A stretch of DNA of 64,000 bases from an uncultured Pelagibacteraceae bacterium (GTDB lineage: Bacteria > Pseudomonadota > Alphaproteobacteria > Pelagibacterales > AG-422-B15): positions 1-64,000 of the forward strand of contig CACHCK010000001.1 in NCBI GenBank assembly GCA_902578305.1, read 5' to 3'. The translations under genes were made by a program, and so were the position numbers. The notes beneath the pieces were generated by a model. That model was given only the letters and a program-made list of their open reading frames with translations. It made no database searches and was not told where the DNA came from. Shown here in pieces: positions 49,925 through 61,547 of this stretch (position 1 is its first letter; the number at the start of each line of letters is the position of its first letter).

Positions 49925-51490
49925 ATGTTATTACACGAGCATTTAGAAAATGGAGCAGATAAAAATCCTAATTTTCCTTTCTCTGAATTTGAAGGAAATT
50001 CACTTTCTTATCAAGAAGCAAATTTATTAAGCAATCAATTAGCTAATAAATTAGTATCTGAGGGTATAGAAGTTGGTGATAGATTTGCATTTCTTGCAAA
50101 AAATTGTACAGAAATGGCAATTATGTATTATGCGGCATCAAAAGTTGGCGCTGTTCCTGTTCCACTGAATTATCGTTTAGCAGACCAAGAGTGGGCTTAC
50201 ATAATAAATGACTCTGAAGCTAAACTTATCATAGTCAAAGGAAATGAATATTCGGATAGAATAAATCAGATTTCATCAGAATTAAAAAATGTAAAAAAAT
50301 ATATTTCTATATCGCTTGATAATAGTATCGAAAAATTTCAGGATTTTTATGATTGGCTTTCAGATAGTTCGAATGAAAAACCAACTTTAAAAATCCATGA
50401 AAATGATGACGTATATCAAATGTACACAAGTGGTACTACAGGTCATCCAAAAGGCGCTGTTCTTTTACAAAGAAATGTTGCTGCTAATATTAGACAGTAT
50501 TTAAATAGTTTAACTTTACCAAGGCCTTCAAGAACTCTATTGGTAGCGCCAATGTATCATGCCGCTGCAATGATTAATATGTGCGGATGCATTGCTATAG
50601 GTGGAACTATAGTTATTCAAGAGGATTTTATTCCGCAAGATGTAGTAGACTGTCTAGCAAATGAAAAAATTACGCATACAGTATTAGTCCCTGCGATGAT
50701 TCAAGCATGCTTAGTATCAGTGCCAAATGTTGCAAACAATGAATACAATGATTTAGATCAGATTCATTATGGAGCCTCACCGATCGCCCCGGAAACACTC
50801 AAAAAAGCAATGGACGTTTTTAAGTGTAAATTTGGACAAGGTTTTGGAATGACAGAAACGGTAGCTGTTATTTGTTTAATGACCCCAGAAGAACATATTC
50901 GTGCACTCAATGAAAAACCCGAGCTATTAAAATCATGTGGAAGACCTGCAATTGATACACAAGTTGAAATTAGAGATGAAAATGATAACCCTCTTCCCAT
51001 TGGAGAAATAGGTCAGATCTGCGCAAAGGGACCTCAAATCATGAAAGGTTATTGGAATAAAAAAGAGGAAAGTGAGAAAGCGCTTAAAGGCGGGTGGATG
51101 CATACAGGTGATGCAGGTCGAATGGATGAAGAAGGATTTGTATTTATACAAGATAGAATAAAAGACATGATTGTGTCTGGAGGTGAGAATATTTACTCAA
51201 CAGAAGTTGAAGCAGCTTTATTTGCACATCCTGATGTTGTTGATGCAGCAGTCATTGGTGTTCCAGACGAAAAATATGGTGAAGTAGTTAAAGCTTGTAT
51301 CGTGAGAAAGGAGGGGTCAAATGTAACTGAAGCTGATTTGATCAGCTTTTGTAAAGACAGAATTGCAAGTTATAAAAAGCCCCAATCAGTAGATTTTATT
51401 GATGAAGTTCCAAGAAATGCTAGTGGAAAAGTTCTAAAAAAAGTATTGAGAGAACCGTATTGGAAGGATCAAGAGAGACAAGTAAGCTAA
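49925..51490 (+). CDS. long/medium-chain acyl-CoA synthetase (AMP-forming)
   Basis: MYTSGTTGHPKGAVLLQRN, FGMTETVAVICL, GWMHTGDAGRMDEEGFVFIQDRIKDMIVSGGENIYS. Confidence 0.9.
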   Translation: MLLHEHLENGADKNPNFPFSEFEGNSLSYQEANLLSNQLANKLVSEGIEVGDRFAFLAKNCTEMAIMYYAASKVGAVPVPLNYRLADQEWAYIINDSEAKLIIVKGNEYSDRINQISSELKNVKKYISISLDNSIEKFQDFYDWLSDSSNEKPTLKIHENDDVYQMYTSGTTGHPKGAVLLQRNVAANIRQYLNSLTLPRPSRTLLVAPMYHAAAMINMCGCIAIGGTIVIQEDFIPQDVVDCLANEKITHTVLVPAMIQACLVSVPNVANNEYNDLDQIHYGASPIAPETLKKAMDVFKCKFGQGFGMTETVAVICLMTPEEHIRALNEKPELLKSCGRPAIDTQVEIRDENDNPLPIGEIGQICAKGPQIMKGYWNKKEESEKALKGGWMHTGDAGRMDEEGFVFIQDRIKDMIVSGGENIYSTEVEAALFAHPDVVDAAVIGVPDEKYGEVVKACIVRKEGSNVTEADLISFCKDRIASYKKPQSVDFIDEVPRNASGKVLKKVLREPYWKDQERQVS

Positions 51491-52935
51491 GCTGTAGCCG
51501 TGCCTCCAACAGTAAGATTTTCTATCAACATAGTAGGCTGACCTACTCCAACCGGAACACTTTGACCGTCTTTACCGCACGTTCCAATACCTGTATCCAT
51601 TTTTGAGTCGTTACCAACCATCTTAACTCTTTTTAACACATCAGGACCGTTACCAATAAGCGTTGCACCTTTTACAGGGTTTGTAACTTTACCATTTTCT
51701 ATTTTGTAAGCTTCAGTACAAGTGAATACAAACTTACCACTTGTTATGTCAACCTGGCCACCGCCGAAATCCACAGCGTATAGACCATTCTTAACTGATT
51801 TTAGAATTTCCTCCGGATGGCGATTACCCGACAACATATATGTATTTGTCATACGAGGCATGGGTAAGTGAGCATAACTTTCTCTTCTGCCATTCCCTGT
51901 AGGATTAACGCCCATCAGTTTTGAGTTTAATCTGTCCTGCATGTAACCAGTTAAAATTCCATTTTCAATTAACGTTGTACAATTAGTTGGTGTACCCTCA
52001 TCATCAACGCTTAAAGATCCTCGACGAGAGTCAATTGTTCCATCGTCAACAACTGTCACTGACTCGTCTGCAATTTTTTCTCCCATAAGGTTAGAGAATG
52101 CAGAAGTTTTTTTCCTATTAAAATCACCCTCAAGTCCATGTCCAATTGCTTCATGTAGCAGAACACCCGGGTAACCTGGTCCAAGAACTACATCCATTTC
52201 ACCTGCAGGTGTGTCAACGGAAGTAAGATTTATCTCGGCTTGATTGATTGCTTCATCTACCTGATTTTGCCAATGAGAGGAACTTAAGAAAGTTGAATAA
52301 TCTACTCTACCACCTGAGCCTCTGCTGCCATTTTCCTGACGTCCATCCTTTTCGAGAACGATGGATACATAAAGTCTTACCAGAGGGCGAAGATCTTCAA
52401 TCATAATTCCGCCAGGTCTATAAATTCTCACGGCCTGCCATTCACCGTTTAAAGAAGCCGAAACTTGCTTAACATTTGGATTTTTTGATCTCGCGTATTC
52501 ATCAATTTTTTTTAGAGTTTCTACTTTTTCTGAGAATTCAGTTTCATTAATTGGATTGATCTCATTGTAAAGTTTACGGTTGGTTTTTGAGAAATTAGCG
52601 TTGAAATTAGCATTATGGTCTTTCGTAATAAAATTTACTGTTTCACTAGCTTTTTTTAGAGCATTTTCATCAATATCGGATGAATGAGCGTATCCTGAAC
52701 TTTCGCCGGCTATAGCTCTTAATCCAAAACCCTTTGATGTATCAAATGATGCACTCTTTAGCCTTTGATCATCGTATACAAAGCTCTCACTTTCACAGAA
52801 TTCCATGAATAGTTCTCCATCGTCTGCTTTGTGCAAAGCATCTGAAACAATTTTATCAACTTTTGAGTTATCTAAATTGCTTCTAGTGAAAAAGAGGCTG
52901 TCATTGGACTGATTCTCTATTTTTTTGTTAATCAT
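51487..52935 (-). CDS. tldD: metalloprotease TldD
   Basis: GPGYPGVLLHEAIGHGLEGDFNRKK (HExxxH), YMLSGNRHPEEI, GIGTCGKDGQSVPVGVGQPTM. Confidence 0.95.
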   Translation of the reverse strand: MINKKIENQSNDSLFFTRSNLDNSKVDKIVSDALHKADDGELFMEFCESESFVYDDQRLKSASFDTSKGFGLRAIAGESSGYAHSSDIDENALKKASETVNFITKDHNANFNANFSKTNRKLYNEINPINETEFSEKVETLKKIDEYARSKNPNVKQVSASLNGEWQAVRIYRPGGIMIEDLRPLVRLYVSIVLEKDGRQENGSRGSGGRVDYSTFLSSSHWQNQVDEAINQAEINLTSVDTPAGEMDVVLGPGYPGVLLHEAIGHGLEGDFNRKKTSAFSNLMGEKIADESVTVVDDGTIDSRRGSLSVDDEGTPTNCTTLIENGILTGYMQDRLNSKLMGVNPTGNGRRESYAHLPMPRMTNTYMLSGNRHPEEILKSVKNGLYAVDFGGGQVDITSGKFVFTCTEAYKIENGKVTNPVKGATLIGNGPDVLKRVKMVGNDSKMDTGIGTCGKDGQSVPVGVGQPTMLIENLTVGGTATA

Positions 52936-53096
52936 TTCGAATTGTTCTGAATTAAAGATAATGTTACAAAATATATTAAAAAAACCCTAAAAACTAGCAA
53001 AAATTGCGTCAAACTGTCGCGAAATAATGAGTAGTTTAATGCAAATTAAGCAATATATTACTTAATAACTCAATACTTTAAATCAATAATTTCTCT

Positions 53097-53924
53097 ATGA
53101 AAAATATTATCAAGATATTATTTTTTCTTCTTATACCTTCTTTTTCACTAGCAAATGAAGGCATTTCTGAAAATTGGCAGCTAAGCTTTCAACAGCCCGC
53201 AACTGATTTAATGTCTGACATTATATCATTTCATAGTTATATTTTAATGCCTATCATTACAGGCATATCACTTTTAGTACTTGGTCTTCTGCTATACATC
53301 ATGTTCAGATTTAATAGCAGCCGTAATCATGTTGCTTCCACGACAACACACAACACAACAATTGAAATATTGTGGACTGTAATTCCAGTAATATTGTTAA
53401 TTATTATTGCTATTCCTTCTTTCAGATTACTTTATGTTTCTGAAACAATACCAAAGGCAGATATAACAATTAAGGCTATTGGCAATCAATGGTATTGGAC
53501 TTACGAGTACCCTGATTTCGATGATATCTCTTTTGATGCTAACATGCTTGCTGATCATGAGCTATCAGATCCAAAGTTAAGATTGTTAGAGACTGATACT
53601 CAAATTGTTGTACCAGTAGATAAAGTGGTCAAGCTTCAGTTAACTTCAGCAGATGTGCTGCACGCTTGGACAATTCCAGCATTTGGTGTCAAGATGGATG
53701 CTGTACCAGGAAGATTAAATGAAACATGGTTTAAGGCTAATAAAGAAGGAATTTATTATGGCCAATGCTCAGAGCTTTGTGGTCCAAAACATGCATTTAT
53801 GCCCATTAATGTAAAAGTCGTCTCAAACAAAGAGTTTGAAGAGTGGATTGAATTTGCTAAATCTGAGTATGCATCCCTAGAGATTAATTACAGTAACGAT
53901 ACATTTGAAATGGCTAAAAAATAA
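53097..53924 (+). CDS. coxB: cytochrome c oxidase subunit II
   Basis: EILWTVIPVILLIIIAIPS, QWYWTYEYP, GQCSELCGPKHAFMPI CuA site. Confidence 0.97.
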   Translation: MKNIIKILFFLLIPSFSLANEGISENWQLSFQQPATDLMSDIISFHSYILMPIITGISLLVLGLLLYIMFRFNSSRNHVASTTTHNTTIEILWTVIPVILLIIIAIPSFRLLYVSETIPKADITIKAIGNQWYWTYEYPDFDDISFDANMLADHELSDPKLRLLETDTQIVVPVDKVVKLQLTSADVLHAWTIPAFGVKMDAVPGRLNETWFKANKEGIYYGQCSELCGPKHAFMPINVKVVSNKEFEEWIEFAKSEYASLEINYSNDTFEMAKK

Positions 53925-53952
53925 AATATTTATTTAGAGGAGAAACATATAA

Positions 53953-55563
<1,611 letters not shown>

Positions 55564-55571
55564 AAATTACA

Positions 55572-56501
55572 ATGGCAAATATTACCTCAGTTTCTAACAA
55601 ACAGGAATTTGGGCTAGGTTCTATTGCAACAAAGCTAGTTCTTTATACCTCCTTGCTTAAACCAAGGGTCATGTCACTTTCTATATTTACAAGCCTTGTA
55701 GGAATGATAATCGCACCTGGAAGTCTGAGTTTTACAACGGGTTTGCTCGCAATTCTTGCTATCTCAATTGGTTCTGGCGCGTCAGGAGCACTAAACATGT
55801 GGTATGAGAGAGATACTGACAAATTAATGAATAGAACAAAAGATCGAGCTTTGCCAACAAACCAAATAAGCGCTAATGGGGCACTCATCTATGGCATAAC
55901 ACTCTCAATAATTGCTGTATCAATGCTTTACTTGGTTTCAAATTTAGCAGCAGCAGGATTACTTTTACTGACAATTTGCTTTTATATATTTGTTTACACA
56001 ATATGGCTTAAAAAGAGGACACCTCAAAATATTGTGATAGGAGGTGCAGCGGGAGCCTTTCCTCCGATGATCGGTTGGGCAGTTGTGACAGGAGGAATCT
56101 CAACTGAGATTTGCCTTCTTTTCATGTTAATTTTTCTATGGACGCCTCCTCACTTCTGGGCTCTTGCACTTTATAAATCAGATGATTATAAAAAGGCTGG
56201 AATTCCAATGATGCCACTGATTGTTGGTGAGCGTAAAACGATAAATTTAATTATCGCATATTCGATTACCTTATTGCCACTTACTTTAATTATGAGTTCA
56301 TACTATTCTCTGTTCTTTGGAGTTTCGTCAACAGCTCTAAGTATTTTTTTCATTTATTTGGCATTTGATCTCAAAAGATCGTGGTTGAAAGATGGCTTAC
56401 TTGAGCGAAAAGCTCAAATGCTGTTTTATTTTTCAATTATTTATCTGTTTAATATTTTCTCAATTCTATTAATCGATAATTTACTATGGAATATTTACTG
56501 A
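55572..56501 (+). CDS. ctaB: protoheme IX farnesyltransferase
   Basis: LLKPRVMSL, NMWYERDTDKLMNRTKDRALPTNQIS, FLWTPPHFWALAL. Confidence 0.96.
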   Translation: MANITSVSNKQEFGLGSIATKLVLYTSLLKPRVMSLSIFTSLVGMIIAPGSLSFTTGLLAILAISIGSGASGALNMWYERDTDKLMNRTKDRALPTNQISANGALIYGITLSIIAVSMLYLVSNLAAAGLLLLTICFYIFVYTIWLKKRTPQNIVIGGAAGAFPPMIGWAVVTGGISTEICLLFMLIFLWTPPHFWALALYKSDDYKKAGIPMMPLIVGERKTINLIIAYSITLLPLTLIMSSYYSLFFGVSSTALSIFFIYLAFDLKRSWLKDGLLERKAQMLFYFSIIYLFNIFSILLIDNLLWNIY

Positions 56502-56605
56502 TGGATAAAAAAATAAAAAAAAGAAATATTATAACTGCCCTCGTACTAGTTTTCTTTGTAGCTTTATTTTTCTCTTACACTGTTTATAAGTTGGGAACTA
56601 TTTAA
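56501..56605 (+). CDS. 34-aa single-TM small protein between ctaB and ctaG (not in ORF track)
   Basis: MDKKIKKRNIITALVLVFFVALFFSYTVYKLGTI*; 1-nt overlap with ctaB stop (TGATG), TAA directly abuts ctaG ATG. Confidence 0.8.
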   Translation: MDKKIKKRNIITALVLVFFVALFFSYTVYKLGTI

Positions 56606-57142
56606 ATGAATTTTATCAGGTCAAACAACAGCATCACTGCGATTGGACTAATAGGCATAGTTATCACTATGATCGCTTTAGCCTATGCGTCAGTGCCTCT
56701 ATACAACTATTTTTGTAAAGTTACAGGATTTGGAGGCACTCCAAATGTGTATTCTTCTGAAAGCATTTATTCTATCGATAAAACTATCAATGTTAGATTA
56801 GACTCCAACGTTGGTTCTACACTCGATTGGGAATTCTATCCTGAGCAAAGAATTCATCAATTAAAGATAGGTGAAAATAAACTGATTAATTATGTGATAG
56901 AGAATAATACAGACCAAACTCTAAGCGGTACAGCTGTTTATAATGTGTCACCAACTGAGGCAGGAAAGTACTTTAACAAAATTGAATGCTTTTGTTTTCA
57001 AGAAACGGAGCTAATGGCTAACGAGACTAAAATTATGCCAGTTTCATTTTTTATAGATCCTGAAATTGAAAATGATAAATACATTTCTGATTTATCAGAA
57101 GTTACTTTGTCCTATACCTTTTATGAAAACAGTGATACATAA
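56606..57142 (+). CDS. ctaG: cytochrome c oxidase assembly protein Cox11
   Basis: ASVPLYNYFCKVTGFGGTP, NKIECFCFQETELMANE. Confidence 0.95.
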   Translation: MNFIRSNNSITAIGLIGIVITMIALAYASVPLYNYFCKVTGFGGTPNVYSSESIYSIDKTINVRLDSNVGSTLDWEFYPEQRIHQLKIGENKLINYVIENNTDQTLSGTAVYNVSPTEAGKYFNKIECFCFQETELMANETKIMPVSFFIDPEIENDKYISDLSEVTLSYTFYENSDT

Positions 57143-57148
57143 TTAGAT

Positions 57149-57949
57149 ATGAGTTCAGAAAATACAAAAAGAACACATGAATACCATTTAGTTGATCCAA
57201 GTCCTTGGCCCCTTCTTGCATCTATTGGAGCTTTAATTGCATGCGTTGGTGCTGTTGTTTATTTTAGGACAGATGACATGTGGACAATGATAATTGGTTT
57301 AGCAATTGTTATCTATGTCTCATACATGTGGTTTAGAGATGTGATTATAGAGGGCGAACATCAAGGTCATCACACTCCAGTTGTTCAAATTGGCCTTAGA
57401 TACGGCATGACTTTATTTATTGCATCAGAAGTTATGTTCTTTGTTGCTTGGTTTTGGGCATATTTCAACGCAAGTTTATTTCCTACAGAACAAATAGGAG
57501 CTATATGGCCTCCACCAGATATTCATCTAATGGATCCATGGCATATACCTCTAATCAATACGTTAATCTTGCTTTTATCAGGAACAACAGTTACGTGGGC
57601 TCATCATGCATTGCTAGAAGGCAATAGAAAAGAGCTAATACAGGGACTATGGTGCACGGTAGGACTTGGTGTCGTGTTCACTGGTTTTCAGGTTTATGAA
57701 TACATGCATGCTGATTTTTCATTTTCTGGGCACATCTATGGAGCAACTTTTTATATGGCGACTGGCTTTCATGGCTTTCATGTTCTAATTGGAACAATAT
57801 TCTTAATTGTTTGCCTTGGTAGATCGATTGCTGGCCATTTTAAATCTGACCATCATTTTGGGTTTGAGGCTGCTGCTTGGTATTGGCATTTTGTTGATGT
57901 TGTTTGGTTATTTTTATTTGCAGCAATTTATGTTTGGGGCTCATATTAA
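57149..57949 (+). CDS. coxC: cytochrome c oxidase subunit III
   Basis: HEYHLVDPSPWPLLASIGA, FHGFHVLIGTIFLIVCL, WYWHFVDVVWLFLFAAIYVWG. Confidence 0.97.
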   Translation: MSSENTKRTHEYHLVDPSPWPLLASIGALIACVGAVVYFRTDDMWTMIIGLAIVIYVSYMWFRDVIIEGEHQGHHTPVVQIGLRYGMTLFIASEVMFFVAWFWAYFNASLFPTEQIGAIWPPPDIHLMDPWHIPLINTLILLLSGTTVTWAHHALLEGNRKELIQGLWCTVGLGVVFTGFQVYEYMHADFSFSGHIYGATFYMATGFHGFHVLIGTIFLIVCLGRSIAGHFKSDHHFGFEAAAWYWHFVDVVWLFLFAAIYVWGSY

Positions 57950-57961
57950 TAAATACTTTAA

Positions 57962-58657
57962 TTGATTAAAAATCTTCTTTTCCACTTAATATTTATTTTA
58001 ACAATCGTATTGCTTCTTTTGCTTTGTTTTTGGCAAACACAAAGGCTCGAATGGAAAAATAATTTAATAGAGTCAATTAATTCTAATTATAATTCTGTGC
58101 TAGATGAATTTCCGTCAAACGATGAGAACTCTCAATATGAATTCATGAATACTTCGGTAAAAGGACAATTATTAATTGGTAAAAAAATGTTTTTTTATAA
58201 ATTTAATCTTAAAGGAGAGTCTGGTTATGAAATTGTCTTACCAATGCAAATGATTAGCAAAAAATTTATTTATGTAATACTTGGCTGGATACCGTTTGAC
58301 TCTAAAGATAATTTTGAATTAGATGAAGTTTTCAAAAATAGTGAGATAGAAATCAGAGGAGCTTTAATCTATTCGAAGGATCGAAAGCCGCTTATTCCAG
58401 AAAATGATACAATTGCAAATACCTGGTATTTGCTCAATACAAGTGAAATGGATAAATATCATAAATTAAATTCTAGTAAGTATATGATAAAATTATTAGA
58501 CCAAAGCTATTCTGATAATGTTCTGATTGAATTTGAGCCATCTAATATAACAAATAATCATCTCCAGTATGCTGTTACCTGGTTTTTGTTGTCTTTTGTA
58601 ATTATGATAATGTATATCTACTATATTAGACAAAAGGTGCAAAAAAATGAGGTATAG
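57962..58657 (+). CDS. SURF1 family protein, TTG start
   Basis: FWQTQRLEWKNNLI, VILGWIPF, cox operon context. Confidence 0.85.
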   Translation: MIKNLLFHLIFILTIVLLLLLCFWQTQRLEWKNNLIESINSNYNSVLDEFPSNDENSQYEFMNTSVKGQLLIGKKMFFYKFNLKGESGYEIVLPMQMISKKFIYVILGWIPFDSKDNFELDEVFKNSEIEIRGALIYSKDRKPLIPENDTIANTWYLLNTSEMDKYHKLNSSKYMIKLLDQSYSDNVLIEFEPSNITNNHLQYAVTWFLLSFVIMIMYIYYIRQKVQKNEV

Positions 58658-60032
58658 AAGCACAAGGGGCAGCGATTACTTTGGGTTTAGAGAAATTTTA
58701 TTTGCTGGCTTAGCAAATGATGGAGGCCTATTTATTCCTGAAAATTGGCCAAATATAAATCATAAAGATATTAATCGAAATGTAAGTTATGAGGACTTAA
58801 CAGAAATTATTTTATCTCCATTTATTGGTGACGAAATAGAGTCCGATCAATTGAAGAGGATAATTAAGGAAGCGTATTCAAATAACTTTACAGAAAGTGG
58901 CTGTGTATCATTCAAGGAGCTTAATACTAACGAAATAATCATGGAGCTATTCAATGGCCCAACTTTAGCCTTCAAAGACTTCGCAATGCAATTACTTATC
59001 CCTCTTTTTGATCATTTTTTAGAAAAAGAAAAGAAAAGAATAAATCTTATAGTAGCAACATCAGGTGACACAGGATCAGCCGCTATCAACGCTGTAAAAA
59101 AAAGTAAAAACATAAATATTTTCTGTTTATATCCTAAGGGTAGGATTTCAGAATTTCAGAGAAGGCAGATGTCTACTGTTAATCAGGAAAATATTTTTCT
59201 TTGTGAAGTAGAAGGAACTTTTGATGACTGTCAAAAAATTGTTAAAGATATTTTGAAAGATACAGATTATAGTATGCATAATAATATATCAGCAGTTAAT
59301 TCAATTAATTGGGCAAGAATTATCATTCAATCAGTATATTACTTTTATACATTTATTAATTTTACTGAAAGAGCTTCCAATAAAGTTAATTTTTCTGTCC
59401 CAACTGGTAACTTCGGAGATATTTATGCTGGTTATGTTTCATATAAAATGGGATTACCTATCAATAAATTAATAGTGGCTACTAACGAAAACGATATTCT
59501 AAATAGATTTATGAAGTCAGGAGTATATGAATCTAAAACAGTTATAAAAACATCAAGCCCAAGTATGGATATTCAGGTAGCAAGTAATTTTGAAAGATTA
59601 CTTTTTGATATACTTAATCAATCAAATACTGAAACAAAAGTATCAATGGAAAATTTTGAAAAAAGTGGAAAAATATCAATATCTGAGGAAAATTTAGAAA
59701 AAGTTCGAGAGGTATTTAGCTCGAATAGTTCTTCTATGGATATCGTTCAAAACACAATCAAATCCGTGAAAGATAATTTTTCATATGTTATTGACCCCCA
59801 CACTGCTACAGGACTGGATGCATCAAGATATGAAAAAGATATGGATAGGCTTAATTTTGTTTTGGCTACAGCTCACCCTGTAAAATTTTCTGAGGTTGTT
59901 GAAAAATCAATAGGTGAACATTTAAATTTAATGAGTAAATACAATTACTTATTTGATGCTGAAGAAAAAATGTATAAAATGGAAAATAACACAAGTCGAA
60001 TTAAAGAATTCATTAGGGAGCAGATAAGCTAG
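58647..60032 (+). CDS. thrC: threonine synthase
   Basis: NGPTLAFKDFAMQLL, VATSGDTGSAAINA, SVPTGNFGDIYAGY. Confidence 0.96.
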   Translation: MRYRSTRGSDYFGFREILFAGLANDGGLFIPENWPNINHKDINRNVSYEDLTEIILSPFIGDEIESDQLKRIIKEAYSNNFTESGCVSFKELNTNEIIMELFNGPTLAFKDFAMQLLIPLFDHFLEKEKKRINLIVATSGDTGSAAINAVKKSKNINIFCLYPKGRISEFQRRQMSTVNQENIFLCEVEGTFDDCQKIVKDILKDTDYSMHNNISAVNSINWARIIIQSVYYFYTFINFTERASNKVNFSVPTGNFGDIYAGYVSYKMGLPINKLIVATNENDILNRFMKSGVYESKTVIKTSSPSMDIQVASNFERLLFDILNQSNTETKVSMENFEKSGKISISEENLEKVREVFSSNSSSMDIVQNTIKSVKDNFSYVIDPHTATGLDASRYEKDMDRLNFVLATAHPVKFSEVVEKSIGEHLNLMSKYNYLFDAEEKMYKMENNTSRIKEFIREQIS

Positions 60033-60607
60033 TGTCATTTTTAACAACTTATTATCCAAAAAAGATAACATTTGAGAGGAAAGGTGAGAACGTCATCCTA
60101 AGACCTCCTGATTATAAAGATTGGAAATTATGGTCTTCATTAAAAGAAAAAAATAAAAGATATTTAAAACCGTGGGAACCTACATGGTCACCAAATGAAC
60201 TTGAAAGAAGTTCATTTGTGAAAAGAGTAAGATATTTTGAAAAACTTGCATTAGATGATAATGCATATTCTTTTCTGATATTTGAAAAAAATAATAATAA
60301 TTTGATTGGCGAAATTAATATAAATAATGTTCAAAGAGGTGTAGTTCAATCTTGCTCAATTGGGTATTGGATTTGTGAAACTAAGATGGGTAAAGGTTTA
60401 ATGAGTGAGTCAATAAAACTTATCAAAGAATTTATTTTTGATGAATTGAATTTACATAGAGTAGAGGCAGCGTGCCTACCAAGGAATGAGCGTTCTTTAA
60501 AGACACTTAAAAAAAATAATTTTTGCATTGAAGGATTAGTAAGACAGTATTTGAAAATCAATGGCAAGTGGGAGGACCACTTACTTTTATCTTGTATTAA
60601 GGAATAA
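60032..60607 (+). CDS. GNAT family N-acetyltransferase (RimJ-like), GTG start
   Basis: IGYWICETKMGKGLMSESIKLIKEFIFDELNLHRVEAACLPRNERSLKTLKKNNF. Confidence 0.87.
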   Translation: MSFLTTYYPKKITFERKGENVILRPPDYKDWKLWSSLKEKNKRYLKPWEPTWSPNELERSSFVKRVRYFEKLALDDNAYSFLIFEKNNNNLIGEININNVQRGVVQSCSIGYWICETKMGKGLMSESIKLIKEFIFDELNLHRVEAACLPRNERSLKTLKKNNFCIEGLVRQYLKINGKWEDHLLLSCIKE

Positions 60608-60625
60608 ATTTATTATGGTCGTCAA

Positions 60626-61111
60626 ATGTCAGATTTAATTGGAAATGAATTACCAAATGAAACTTTAGTTTATATGGATAAGGACAAAGGTCCACAACCA
60701 TTAAAGATATTGGACTTCTGCAAAGGGAAAAAAATAGTAATCTTTGGTGTACCAGGTGCATTCACACCAACATGTGCTCGAAATCATTTACCTGGCTTTA
60801 TAGAGAATGCCGACAAAATTAGAGAAAAAGCTGTTGATGAAATAGTATGTTTTGCAACTAACGACATATTTACTATGTCAGCATGGGAGGAAATGTCTGG
60901 ATCAAATGGAAAAATAAAATTTTTATCAGATAGTAAGGCTGAGTTTGCAAAATCATTAGGTACAGACTATCCCGATACATTTGGAACATCGATCAAGACA
61001 AAAAGATGCTCACTACTTGTCAATGATGGAATTATTGAAAAGTTTTTTGTCGAAGTTGATGGTGGTAAAGTTGATGTAAGTGGAGCAAATAAAATGATGG
61101 ATTTACTATAA
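60626..61111 (+). CDS. peroxiredoxin (Prx5-like)
   Basis: KIVIFGVPGAFTPTCARNHLPGF. Confidence 0.94.
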   Translation: MSDLIGNELPNETLVYMDKDKGPQPLKILDFCKGKKIVIFGVPGAFTPTCARNHLPGFIENADKIREKAVDEIVCFATNDIFTMSAWEEMSGSNGKIKFLSDSKAEFAKSLGTDYPDTFGTSIKTKRCSLLVNDGIIEKFFVEVDGGKVDVSGANKMMDLL

Positions 61112-61112
61112 T

Positions 61113-61547
61113 TTATCTTTTTATCTGAGCGACCGCCAGTTTATCAGCAATTTCATTTCCGTAATCACCTGAGTGACCTTTCACCCACTGCCATTTTATC
61201 GAGTGTTTATCGGTCAGATTGTCTAATTCAACCCAAAGATCTTTATTTTTTACGTCTTTTTTTTGTGCAGTCTTCCAATCATTGGTTTTCCATTTTTTTA
61301 TCCACTCCTGAATACCTTGCATGACATACTTTGAGTCAGTGAAAATTATTATGTCTCTTTTTTCATTAAGATAATCTAGAGCATAAATAACTGCTTTTAA
61401 TTCCATTCTGTTATTTGTGGTGTTATTTTCAGATCCACTTAACTCAATTTTCTTATCATCAATTTCAATGTAAGCTCCCCAACCTCCATTGCCCGGATTG
61501 CCTGAGCAAGCTCCATCGGTGTACATAACAACCTTTTTAGAGGCCAT
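61113..61547 (-). CDS. rnhA: ribonuclease HI
   Basis: VVMYTDGACSGNPGNGGWGAYIE, NRMELKAVIYAL, WVKGHSGDYGNEIAD. Confidence 0.97.
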   Translation of the reverse strand: MASKKVVMYTDGACSGNPGNGGWGAYIEIDDKKIELSGSENNTTNNRMELKAVIYALDYLNEKRDIIIFTDSKYVMQGIQEWIKKWKTNDWKTAQKKDVKNKDLWVELDNLTDKHSIKWQWVKGHSGDYGNEIADKLAVAQIKR

